From assembly GCF_000471905.2 (NCBI RefSeq), contig NW_006499776.1, forward strand, positions 3,584,414 through 3,648,413: a stretch of DNA of 64,000 bases. Reading direction: 5' to 3'. The DNA is from Amborella trichopoda. Lineage: Eukaryota; Streptophyta; Magnoliopsida; Amborellales; Amborellaceae. Shown piece by piece: positions 10,043 through 19,184 of the stretch; positions within the stretch are counted from its first letter, which is position 1; the number at the start of each line of letters is the position of its first letter. The notes beneath the pieces were generated by a model. It was not told the DNA's origin, made no database searches, and worked only from the letters and a program-made list of their open reading frames with translations. Made by a program: the position numbers and the translations under genes.

Positions 10043-11327
10043 GAATTGGGCAAAAACGTGGGTGGACGCTCAAAACATAGCTAGAATCGAAGATAATTTC
10101 AATTTAATTAAATTTAAAGAAATTCTAAAAATGGATGCAAAAGGATTGTTTTACCCCTGCTTAATAATGTGTTGAATTCAATAACAGTCTGTGCTGCAAC
10201 TCGAGAACTTACGTGATCTTATGTGGCTGACCCGAAGTCGTTTTGATGCCCATTTGATCGAAAGATTGTTGTTTTCCTGTAGGGTTTGACTTGGAGATCA
10301 TTTTGATACCAACTTCTAACCATGGATCGTGTTTTGAACCATGATCATGAGACTTGAAATTTACTTGAATCTTGAAAACTTCAAATCGATTGTGTGCTTG
10401 TTCCATGATGTTTCTTCATGATTTCTTCATTGAATAATATTGAGCATGCCGTCACGATCATGTTGCAATGAAATCTTGTTTTTAGTTGGAATCTTGTTTT
10501 TAGTCAGAATCGTGAAGTCCGACGGCTGAAATTTACAGTAGCATTGACGCCTTCATGTGTGAATTCCATTCGTTCATCGTACGCGAGGTTCGGACCAGAG
10601 ATAGCCTCGGACCTCACGCACATAATTCAATTGGTTTTGTGCCAATCGGGTATGCGAGCATCGTGATCTGGCTACTCGAATAAGGTGTGCTGCTGTTGCA
10701 TTTTCTGCATCTCCTTTCACGGATCAGTAAATTTCATTTAGTTTTTCTCTTTGATCGGGCTTCGTCACAGGTGCACCACATATCGAATTGGTCGTCTTCA
10801 TGAGAAGAAAACACTCACCAAATTTGGGAGCGATCGGACTTGGAACGAGTGAGATATAGGCCCCAAAAGTGACTTTATGTGACTGTAAAAATAGCCACCT
10901 TTAATGGTGCTTTGGTGTAGTGTGGCCACATAGAAATAGTGTGCGGCCTACCCCTTTTTAATCTTTTACACATAACTTTGTCCTGAAGTTCCCGATTAAG
11001 CCCAAACTTGACTCATAGAGGTTTTCAACCGTGTCAGATCTAATGGCGGTGGTCTCATGGTTGTTTAGTACACCAAAAGTATAGCTCTCATTACGGGGTC
11101 CATTTCAAGGTGCGAGAGACCGATTTTGTTGAAATTGTTTATTTGTGTTCACTGCCTTAGACATGTCTGATTGCCATGAAACTTAGCAAGTGGTCCTTTG
11201 AAGTGCTGATGAAGATTGAAACCATTTCTGGGGCCATTCTAAGACTGTCACGAATTTCCACTGTTTTGTAGGCTTTATTGATCTGTTTCCTACCAGGGAC
11301 CAAGGTGGTGAAAAATACATCCAAACA

Positions 11328-11402
11328 CCTGGGTCCATATCATACTCAAAGCCATGCCACCAGGTCACCTCGACGTGAGGGTGAGATCAAGGAATCTAAC
11401 TA
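11328..11402 (+). mobile_element. 3' LTR of element A, last part
   Basis: The sequence resumes the LTR module broken at 7960 (CCTGGGTCCATATC, then AGCCATGCCACCAGGTCA, then GAGATCAAGGAATCTAACTA). It ends CTAACTA where other LTRs end CTAACCA or CTAATCA. LTR A without the insert is about 2.3 kb. Confidence 0.75.
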
Positions 11403-12575
11403 ACGGACTCTTCCTTCCTCTCTCCTACACCGGGTCACACCCTAACCCTTGTCTCTCTATTTCCCCCTTTACGCAACACATTGTTAGCACCACGCAGCAA
11501 CCCGTGTCACTAATATATGTATGGACATGAGGGAACCCATGGGTTCCAACCCTCGAGTTCTCTCACATCCCCCCATTAGCTAACCAGCCCCCTCGAGACA
11601 ATAACCATAAGGAGGGACAATTGGATCCCATAGTGGTCCTAAGCAACAGAGAGAGAGAGTAGAGAGGTTGCGAGCCTAAAGAGAGTATATTTCCAAACTA
11701 CTCTGACAGACAGCTAGAAGGCTTTGTGACTGCTCTAAGAAGGCTGACCACTCGGACGTGTCCTCTGAACCTTAAGTGGCGAGGCCAACGTTCCAAACTG
11801 GCCCTGCCATTAAAAATCTTTCTCATCGTTAGTACCTATCCGCACGCCAAGCACCCCTGGGCTCATGTGCCCCACACCAGTACGCACTCTCAACCTCATG
11901 TACGAGCGACCCTGCAGTTGTCCAAGAGAGGGTTCTCATACCCCGACCTGTCGAGAACCAGTTCTGACCAATTGCTTGTAAAGGAGAGAGAGAGTGGTTG
12001 TGTGTTAAAGAGAAAAGAAGGAGATGAGTACGGGTGGAGAGAAATGTGGGAGATGAGCACGAGTGGAGAGAAAGGAGGGAGATGAGCGTGGTGGAGAGAA
12101 AAGTGGAAGATGAGCACGAGTGGACAAGGAACGCGGGCTGAGAGAAATCATGGAGATGAGTGTGGGTGGAGAGAAAAGAGGGAGATGAATGCGAGTGGAG
12201 AGAAAAGGGGGAGAAGAGCACGGGTGGAGAGAGGAGAGGGCGTGCTTATGGGCATAGAGAGAAAATAGGGAAGAGAGAGAAAGAGAGAAGAGAAAATGGA
12301 CAAGCAAAGAGAGAGAGGTGTAAAATGAAATGTGCGCACCTGTGATAACTATGAAGAGGAGAGAAGGGTGATGACCTGTACTCTCCTAGGTGCGAGCTTG
12401 AGATTTTGGTGAAGAGGAGAGAGGGATGATGACTTGTTCACCCCTAGGTGTGTGCTAGCGGATAGGGGATAAGAAAGAGGGATATAAAAAAGAGAGAAAA
12501 GGACATTGCTTTGGTTTTCTTGCAAGTAGGGGATGATAGAGAGGGAGACAAATAATAGAGAGAAGGGAGAGAGGA
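11403..12575. other. Unassigned repetitive DNA
   Basis: I see no recognisable gene. There is GA-rich sequence, a purine minisatellite (11995-12240) and two imperfect copies of a GAGGAGAGAAGGGTGATGAC segment (12354-12440). The target duplication around array T shows that this DNA was continuous with 18598 onward before T inserted. Confidence 0.5.
11995..12240. repeat. Purine-rich minisatellite, period about 30 bp
   Basis: About seven imperfect units of GGAGATGAGCACGGGTGGAG plus AGAAA. No inverted core is evident, unlike the LTR minisatellites. The open frames on both strands are by-products. Confidence 0.75.
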
Positions 12576-12993
12576 CGTCACACCCCAAGAATTTACAATA
12601 CTGATATTCCTGAGATGTGACAGTCAAAACATATGTACATCTCTTGATAGGACAAATTTACACTGACAAATTCTTACAAAGTAACAAAAAAAAAGCTTAG
12701 ACACAACTACAATATCTTTCAAAGTTGCCCTTGACGAGTACTCAAAATGAAGCCGCAGTTATCCTGAAAAATGTTTACCATAGTTTGATGAGTTTGGCTA
12801 CTCAGTAAGTGATCATCATAATCCTAAAAATAATCATGATTGAAAAATATCAATATTTTCCAAAAGGAGATATATTAACAGATATGCATCAACAGTTTCA
12901 CTTTCAATAAATACATAATTAAATATAATTCGAATAATTGAAATGCATAGAACACTTTAACGGTAGTGTATAATTCAAAGGATTTCACAAAAC

Positions 12994-13200
12994 ACCCTAC
13001 TGGCGTCCCAAGTTGGTCACCTATATAACCCATCAGCGTCCTAATGGGTCCACCTAATCCCTATCGGCATCCCAGATAGATCCACTTAATCCCTGCAGGT
13101 CTACTTATACCTCACCGGCGTACGGTATGAGTCCACTTAATCCCTACCGGCGTCCCGGATAGGTCCACTTAGACCTCACCGGCGAACCGGATGAGTCCAC
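12994..13200. repeat. Hairpin array, T LTR copy 1
   Basis: Six or seven successive hairpins share a core and have different outer stems, joined by TCCACTTAATCCC-type linkers. Copy 2 (14959-15161) is better paired; here several arms have decayed, for example the unit reading CGTACGGTATGAG. Confidence 0.8.
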
Positions 13201-14060
13201 TTGCATACTTAAATTATTTCTAAATCTCTTTAAACATTCGAAAGCAGCAATATCATGTACTCAACATGTCACTGAAATCATTAATATGAATTTCACTTAA
13301 ACCATTAATAACAGTCACTCTCTATAACATTTCAAAAATAACCAATCAAATATTTTCGGCTCAAATTTAGAAAGGTAGCAGTTTGTAAAGGCATTCTAGC
13401 ATAATTTCCAATTTAATATGTATAGAAAAACTCATATAAAAATTCAAGAATACGGAATTATCACAATTTATGGGATATCAATCCACAAATAAACAATTCA
13501 CAACAATACTATAATCAATTGCAAAAATGCCAATTTTTTTAAATAATAAGGCAGTCATTTGCACATGAATTTTACAATGTCTAAATATTCAAAACAGTAG
13601 AAAGAAATATCACAATTTTTATTAAAAAGATTATTTTTCAAGATAATGAGGTCACAAGCGCATAAAATTTATCGCGCCTAAAATTCATGATAATAAGCAG
13701 AAATAATTATTTCATTTTCTTTTTAAAAAGAATGGATTATTTTTCGAGATAATGAGGTCACTTACACATAAAACTGATAAAATAAAGATCCTAGACGGAA
13801 ATATCACTATTTATTAGAAATAGACTATTTTTCGAGAAGATGATGTCACTTACACACAAATATTATAAAATAAATATCCTGAACGAAAATATCACTATTT
13901 ATTAAAAACAGACTATTTTTCAGGAAGACGATGTCACTTACCTAAAATATTTGAGAGGGAGCTTCCGATAAAAATTCGGCTAGGGAGAGGAGCTCACTGT
14001 GTTTCGACCAGAAAGGGAAAGATTTCAAAAGTTTTCTAGGGTGGGAGTCCTCGCCTCTCG

Positions 14061-14068
14061 TATTTAAA
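14061..14068 (-). promoter_or_regulatory. TATA-like box of T LTR
   Basis: Minus-strand TTTAAATA lies about 300 bp from the LTR start, ahead of CGAGAGGCGAGGACTCCCAC. It is unchanged in all three copies (also near 16023 and 18298). It is a possible promoter; the role is inferred from position only. Confidence 0.35.
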
Positions 14069-14225
14069 CTCTTATGACACCTTATTATAATATTTTATTA
14101 AGTGACACCTCATAAACGAGGTGTAACCGTTACAATACCCCTTATATGCTTAAAGCCCACGTCCACATGACGTGGCAAGGCAGGAGCAAACAAAAGAAAC
14201 TTAACCAAAAGATTTTGAAAACAGT

Positions 14226-14245
14226 GATGGTCCTTAAGGACCATC
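14226..14245. repeat. Perfect 20-bp palindrome in T LTRs
   Basis: GATGGTCCTTAAGGACCATC is identical to its reverse complement and occurs at the same place in copies 2 (16191-16210) and 3 (18464-18483). A second complementary segment, GACCATCAC, follows at 14257-14265 and allows an alternative stem. It lies just inside the LTR start. Confidence 0.9.
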
Positions 14246-14359
14246 ATGCTCATATAGACCATCACTTATTAAGAGTTTCTTTCCTTCTTTTTTATTTTTA
14301 TTTTTTATATTTTACTTTTTACTTTTCATTTTTTTTTTTTTAATTTTAGAATTATTACA

Positions 14360-14539
14360 TTCTTCCCCCCTTAAAGAAATTTAGTCCTCTAAATTTGTGT
14401 ATCTGATTACTAAAAAAGATAGGGATATTTTTTTTTTTTTTTCTCATATTCTTTCAACTTCATTATTATTTTAAGTACATTTTTTTTAAAAAAAAATATT
14501 TTCTTAATAATCTTAAACCTATTGCTCTGATACCATAAT
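14360..14539 (-). mobile_element. T internal segment 1 (primer site and purine tract only)
   Basis: 180 bp. On the minus strand TGGTATCAGAGCAA (within 14521-14535) matches the 3' end of plant initiator-Met tRNA and lies four bases from the LTR end. TAAGGGGGGAAGA (14361-14373) is a polypurine tract abutting the next LTR. Between them is AT-rich non-coding DNA. The element depends on enzymes supplied by another retrotransposon. Confidence 0.88.
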
Positions 14540-16328
14540 TGTCACACCCCAAGAATTTGCAATACTGATATTCCTGAGATGTGACAGTCAAAACATATGT
14601 ACATCTCTTGATAGGACAAATTTACACTGACGAATTCTTACAAAGTAGCAAAAAAAGAGCTTAGACACAACTACAATATCTTCCAAAGTTGCCCTTGACG
14701 AGTACTCAAAATGAAGCCGCAGTTATCCTGAAAAATGTTTACCATAGTTTGATGAGTTTGGCTACTCAGTAAGTGATCATCATAATACTAAAAATAATAA
14801 TGATTGAAAGATATCATTATTTTCCCAAAGGAGATATATTAACAGAAATGCATCAACAGTTTCACTTTCAATAAATACATAATTAAATATAATTCGAATA
14901 ATTGAAATGCATATAACACTTTAACGTTAGTGCATAATTCAAAGGATTTCACAAAATACCCTACTGGCGTCCCAAGTAGGTAACCTATATACCCCATCAG
15001 CGTCCTGATGGGTCCACTTAATCCCTATCGGCGTCCCAGATAGGTCCACTTAATCCCTGCAGGTCGACTTATACCTCACCGGCGTACCGGATGAGTCCAC
15101 TTAATCCCTACCGACGTCCCGGATAGGTCCACTTATACCTCACCGGCGAACCGGATGAGTCCACTTGCATACTTAAGTTATTTCTAAATCTCTTTAAACA
15201 TTCGAAAGCAGCAATATCATGTACTCAACATAACACTGAAATCATTAATATGAATTTCACTTAAACCATTAATAACAGTAACTCTCTATAACATTTCAAA
15301 AATAACCAATCAAATATTTTGGGCTCAAATTTAGAAAAGTAGCAGTTTGTAAAGGCATTCTAGCATAGATGCTAATTTAATATGTATAGAAAAACTCTTA
15401 TAAAAATTCATGAATACGGAATTATCACAATTTATGGGATATCAATCCACAAATAAACATTTCACAACAATATTATAATCAATTGCAAAAAATGTCAATT
15501 TTTTTAAATAATAAGGCAGTCATTTGCACATGAATTTTACAATGTCTAAATATTCAAAACAGTAGAAAGAAATATCACAATTTTTATTAAAAAGATTATT
15601 TTTCAAGATAATGAGGTCACGTGCGCATAAAATTTATCGCGCCTAAAATTCATGATAATAAGCAGAAATAATTATTTCATTTTATTTTTAAAAAGAATGG
15701 ATTATTTTTCGAGACAATGAGGTCACTTACACATAAAACTGATAAAATAAAGATCCTAGACGGAAATATCACTATTTATTAAAAATAGACTATTTTTCGG
15801 GAAGATGATGTCACTTACACACAAAACTTATAAAATAATTATCTTGAACGAAAATATCACTATTTATTAAAAACAGACTATTTTTCATTAAGACGATGTC
15901 ACTTACCTAAAATATTTGAGAGGGGGCTTCCGATAAAAATTCGGCTAGGGAGAGGAGCTCACTGTGTTTCGACCAGAAAGGGAAAGATTTCAAAAGTTTT
16001 CTAGGGTGGGAGTCCTCGCCTCTCGTATTTAAACTCTTACGACACCTTATTATAATATTTTATTAAGTGACACATCATAGACGAGGTGTAACCGTTACAA
16101 TACCCCTTAGATGCTTAAAGCCCACGTCCACTTGACGTGGCAAGGTAGGAGCAAACAAAAGAAACTTAACCAAAAGATTTTGAAAATAGTGATGGTCCTT
16201 AAGGACCATCATGCTCATATAGACCATCACTTATTAAGAGTTTCTTTCCTTTCTTTTTTTTTTTTATTTTTTATATTTTATTTTTACTTTTTCTTTTTTC
16301 TTTTTTTTTTAATTTTAGAATTATTACA
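14540..16328 (-). mobile_element. T LTR copy 2
   Basis: 1789 bp with intact TGT...ACA ends and the same internal landmarks as copy 1. It is highly similar to copies 1 and 3 by eye, with scattered substitutions and small indels. The divergence shows that the duplication is not brand new. Confidence 0.88.
14959..15161. repeat. Hairpin array with varying stems, T LTR copy 2
   Basis: Successive units, outer arms given as left/right: CCTACT/AGTAGG (14960-14980), CCCATCAG/CTGATGGG (14993-15012), CCTATC/GATAGG (15024-15044), CTCA/TGAG (15075-15095), CCTA/TAGG (15107-15127), CTCA/TGAG (15139-15159). Five of the six hold GG or CCGG, a loop CGTC, CGTA or CGAA, CC or CCGG, and usually a bulged A before the right arm; the CCCATCAG unit keeps only the CGTC loop. 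The linkers TCCACTTAATCCC and TCCACTTATACC barely change. Stems thus differ between units while remaining paired. Confidence 0.9.
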
Positions 16329-16508
16329 TTCTTCCCCCCCTTAAAGAAATTTAGTCCTCCAAATTTATGTACCTGATTACTGAAAAAGATAGGGATATTT
16401 TTTTTTTTTTCTTCATATTCTTTCAACTTCATTATTATTTTAGGTACATTTTTTTTAAAAAAAAACCATTTTCTTAATAATCTTAAACCTATTGCTCTGA
16501 TACCATAA
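16329..16508 (-). mobile_element. T internal segment 2
   Basis: It has the same organisation as segment 1: purine tract at 16330-16344 and primer site within 16490-16505. The junction to copy 3 has lost about nine bases, so the terminal TGTCACA of that LTR is missing (TACCATAA joins CCCAAGAATT). Confidence 0.85.
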
Positions 16509-16685
16509 CCCAAGAATTTACATTACTGATATTCCTGAGATGTGACAGTCAAAACATATGTACATCTCTTGATAGGACAAATTTACACTGACGAATTCTT
16601 ACAAAGTAACAAAAAAAAAGCTTAGACACAACTACAATATCTTCCAAAGTTGCCCTTGACGAGTACTCAAAATGAAGCTGCAGTT

Positions 16686-17043
16686 NNNNNNNNNNNNNNN
16701 NNNNNNNNNNNNNNNNNNNNNNNNNNNNNNNNNNNNNNNNNNNNNNNNNNNNNNNNNNNNNNNNNNNNNNNNNNNNNNNNNNNNNNNNNNNNNNNNNNNN
16801 NNNNNNNNNNNNNNNNNNNNNNNNNNNNNNNNNNNNNNNNNNNNNNNNNNNNNNNNNNNNNNNNNNNNNNNNNNNNNNNNNNNNNNNNNNNNNNNNNNNN
16901 NNNNNNNNNNNNNNNNNNNNNNNNNNNNNNNNNNNNNNNNNNNNNNNNNNNNNNNNNNNNNNNNNNNNNNNNNNNNNNNNNNNNNNNNNNNNNNNNNNNN
17001 NNNNNNNNNNNNNNNNNNNNNNNNNNNNNNNNNNNNNNNNNNN
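16686..17043. other. Assembly gap (358 N), probably over-sized
   Basis: The sequence on both sides matches copy 1 at 12760 and 12821, where only 60 bp lie between. The real missing sequence is probably near 60 bp. Confidence 0.9.
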
Positions 17044-17216
17044 ATCCTAAAAATAATCATGATTGAAAGATATCAATATTTTCCAAAAGGAGATATATTA
17101 ACGGAAATGCATCAACAGTTTCACTTTCAATAAATGCATAATTAAATATAATTCGAATAATTGAAATGCATATAACACTTTAACGGTAGTGCATAATTCA
17201 AAGGATTTCACAAAAT

Positions 17217-17420
17217 ACCCTACTGACGTCCCAAGTAGGTCACCTATATACCCCATCAGCGTCCTGATGGGTCCCTTAATCCCTATCGGCGTCCCAAATA
17301 GGTCCACTTAATCCCTGCAGGTTCACTTATATCTCACCGGTTACCGGATGAGTCCACTTAATCCCTACCGGCGTCCCGGATAGGTCCACTTATACCTCAC
17401 CGGCGAACTGGATGAGTCCA
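17217..17420. repeat. Hairpin array, T LTR copy 3
   Basis: The same series of hairpins as copies 1 and 2, with its own substitutions (for example CCGGTTACCGGATGAG and an ACTGG right arm). Comparing the three copies gives three readings per stem. Confidence 0.8.
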
Positions 17421-18639
17421 CTTGCATACTTAAATTATTTCTAAATCTCTTTAAACATTCGAAAGCAGCAATATCATGTACTCAACATATCACTGAAATC
17501 ATTAATATGAATTTCACTTAAACCATTAATAACAGTCACTCTCTATAACATTTTAAAAATAACCAATCAAATATTTTGGGCTCAAATTTAGAGAGGTAGC
17601 AATTTGTAATAGCATTCTAGCATAATTGCCAATTTAATATGTATAGAAAAGCTCTTATAAAAATTCAAGAATTCGGAATTATCACAATTTATGGGATATC
17701 AATCCATAAATTATCACAATTTATGGGATATCAATTCACAACAATACTATAATCAATCGCAAAAATGTCAATTTTTTTAAATAATAAGGCAGTCATTTGC
17801 ACATGAATTTTACAATGTCTAAATATTCAAAACAGTAGAAAGAAATATCACAATTTTTATTAAAAAGATTATTTTTCAAGATAATGAGGTCACGTGCGAA
17901 TAAAATTTATCGTGTCTAAAATTCATGATAATAAACAGAAATAATTATTTCATTTTATTTTTAAAAAAAATGGATTATTTTTCGAGACAATGAGGTCACC
18001 TACACATAAAACTCATAAAATAAAGATCCTAGGCGGAAATATCACTATTTATTAAAAATAGACTATTTTTCGGGAAGATGATGTCACTTACACACAAAAC
18101 TTATAAAATAAATATCCTTAAAGAAAATATCACTATTTATTAAAAACAGACTATTTTTTAGGAAGACGATGTCATTTACCTAAAATATTTGAGAGGGAGC
18201 TTCTGATAAAAATTCGGCTAGGGAGAGGAGCTCACTGTGTTTCGACCAGAAAGGGAAAGATTTCAAAAGTTTTCTAGGGTGGGAGTCCTCGCCTCTCGTA
18301 TTTAAACTCTTACGACACCTTATTATAATATTTTATTAAGTGACACCTCATAAACGAGGTGTAACCGGTACAATACCCCTTATATGCTTAAAGCCCATGT
18401 CCACTTGACGTGGCAAGGCAGGAGCAAACAAAAGAAACTTAACCAAAAGATTTTGAAAACAGTGATGGTCCTTAAGGACCATCATGCTCATATAGACCAT
18501 CACTTATTAAGAGTTTCTTTCCTTCTTTTTTATTTTTTTTTTTTATTTTTTTTTTTTACTTTTTTTTTTTTTTTTTTTAATTTTTAGAATTATTACAGAG
18601 GAGGTCAAAGGGAAATTACCCAACGTGGTAAATTTCTCT

Positions 18640-19139
18640 CTTAAAGTTGGGAGTGATGTCGGTGGGGTCCTGATTTCCCTCTGTGTGGGGGTGAGGAAAC
18701 CCTCCCTCAAACAATCGCGGAGGTCCGTCGCACGTTGTGAACACACGGGCCCTCTTACATGCGGATAGGAAGCCGACGGTGAGAGAGATTTTTGCGACTG
18801 GAGTGTGAATCGTTCTTACACCGCTTGGGGGTTTGGGGACACACCCGGGTGGATGGCCCTCATAGAGCAATTACAAAGCCCTCCAGCTGCTCGTCAACAC
18901 GATTTGGATGGGAGCCCTCCTCAGGTTCTCAATCTCTCTCTCCTTTCACTCTCTCTGGGCTATCGGGATAGGACCCTGATGTCTCTCCTCCTTGGATGCC
19001 CTTTCGTAAGGATTTGCTGACCGCTAAAGGGGGTGTGGGTCGAAGTCGAGGGGAAAGGACCACATGTTAGTACACGTCAGCTGGCGTGAGGACGGGAGCG
19101 GGCTGCCACACGTACAGGGTCACGTGTGCATAAGTGGGA

Positions 19140-19184
<45 letters not shown>

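Larger units (their letters stand above)
7961..11327 (-). mobile_element. Solo LTR H (Tat-like, TGTTTG type) inside LTR A
   Basis: On the minus strand it begins TGTTTGGATG (end at 11327) and ends with the GAGGCACCTAAC module (7961), with no internal region. LTR A is interrupted exactly here: the sequence before 7961 and after 11327 joins to match the uninterrupted module seen at 50364-50440. The flanking five bases are CCCGA (7956-7960) and CCTGG (11328-11332). The paralogue reads CCCGG at this point, so both copies of a CCCGG target duplication have mutated once. Solo LTRs arise by recombination between the two LTRs of an inserted element. Confidence 0.85.
1..11402 (+). mobile_element. Element A: 3' half of a Tat-lineage Ty3/gypsy element
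   Basis: Reading 5' to 3' there is the end of reverse transcriptase, RNase H, a second RNase H-like domain, integrase, a 3.2-kb 3' UTR, a purine-rich stretch and an LTR beginning TGTAGATACC. A second (archaeal-type) RNase H domain after the first is a known mark of the Tat/Ogre branch of plant Ty3/gypsy elements. The 5' half lies outside the window. The coding region has many stops and at least two frame changes, so it cannot make a polyprotein. The 3' LTR is split by solo LTR H at 7961-11327. The right target duplication cannot be tested because the 5' end is not present. Confidence 0.88.
12576..14359 (-). mobile_element. T LTR copy 1
   Basis: 1784 bp. Its outer base has changed, so the terminal TGTCACACC (plus strand) reads CGTCACACC at 12576. 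It contains the hairpin array (12994-13200), a palindrome (14226-14245), a TATA-like box and poly-T/A runs at the LTR start. The short open frame near 14146 recurs in all three copies because the DNA is duplicated. Confidence 0.85.
12576..18597 (-). mobile_element. Array T: LTR-internal-LTR-internal-LTR multimer
   Basis: Three LTRs of about 1.79 kb in one orientation are separated by two 180-bp internal segments. On the minus strand the LTR begins TGTAATAATTC and ends GGGGTGTGACA. Each internal segment has a primer site complementary to initiator-Met tRNA at one end and a purine tract at the other, with no coding room. The whole block is flanked by GAGGA at 12571-12575 and 18598-18602, so it behaves as one insertion. 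This fits a non-autonomous, TRIM-like element enlarged by LTR-LTR recombination. LTRs this long around so small an interior are unusual for TRIMs, which are usually under 1 kb. Confidence 0.88.
16509..18597 (-). mobile_element. T LTR copy 3 (contains assembly gap)
   Basis: It lacks its first nine or so bases and contains a 358-base gap. A 25-30-bp stretch around AATTATCACAATTTATGGG is duplicated near 17677-17730, unlike copies 1 and 2. It ends with TATTACA at 18597, followed by the target duplication GAGGA. Confidence 0.85.

Noticed and set aside
14146-14343. Small ORF (MLKAHVHMTWQGRSKQ) found three times, also at 16111 and 18384
   Set aside because: Recurs because the LTR is triplicated; it runs into poly-T and contains the palindrome. 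No sign of coding selection.
14959-15161. CRISPR-like array (constant linker, variable segments)
   Set aside because: Eukaryotic LTR context; the variable parts are hairpin arms, not spacers, and no cas-like genes are present.
16632-17133. Open frames across the N run
   Set aside because: Made only by unknown bases.
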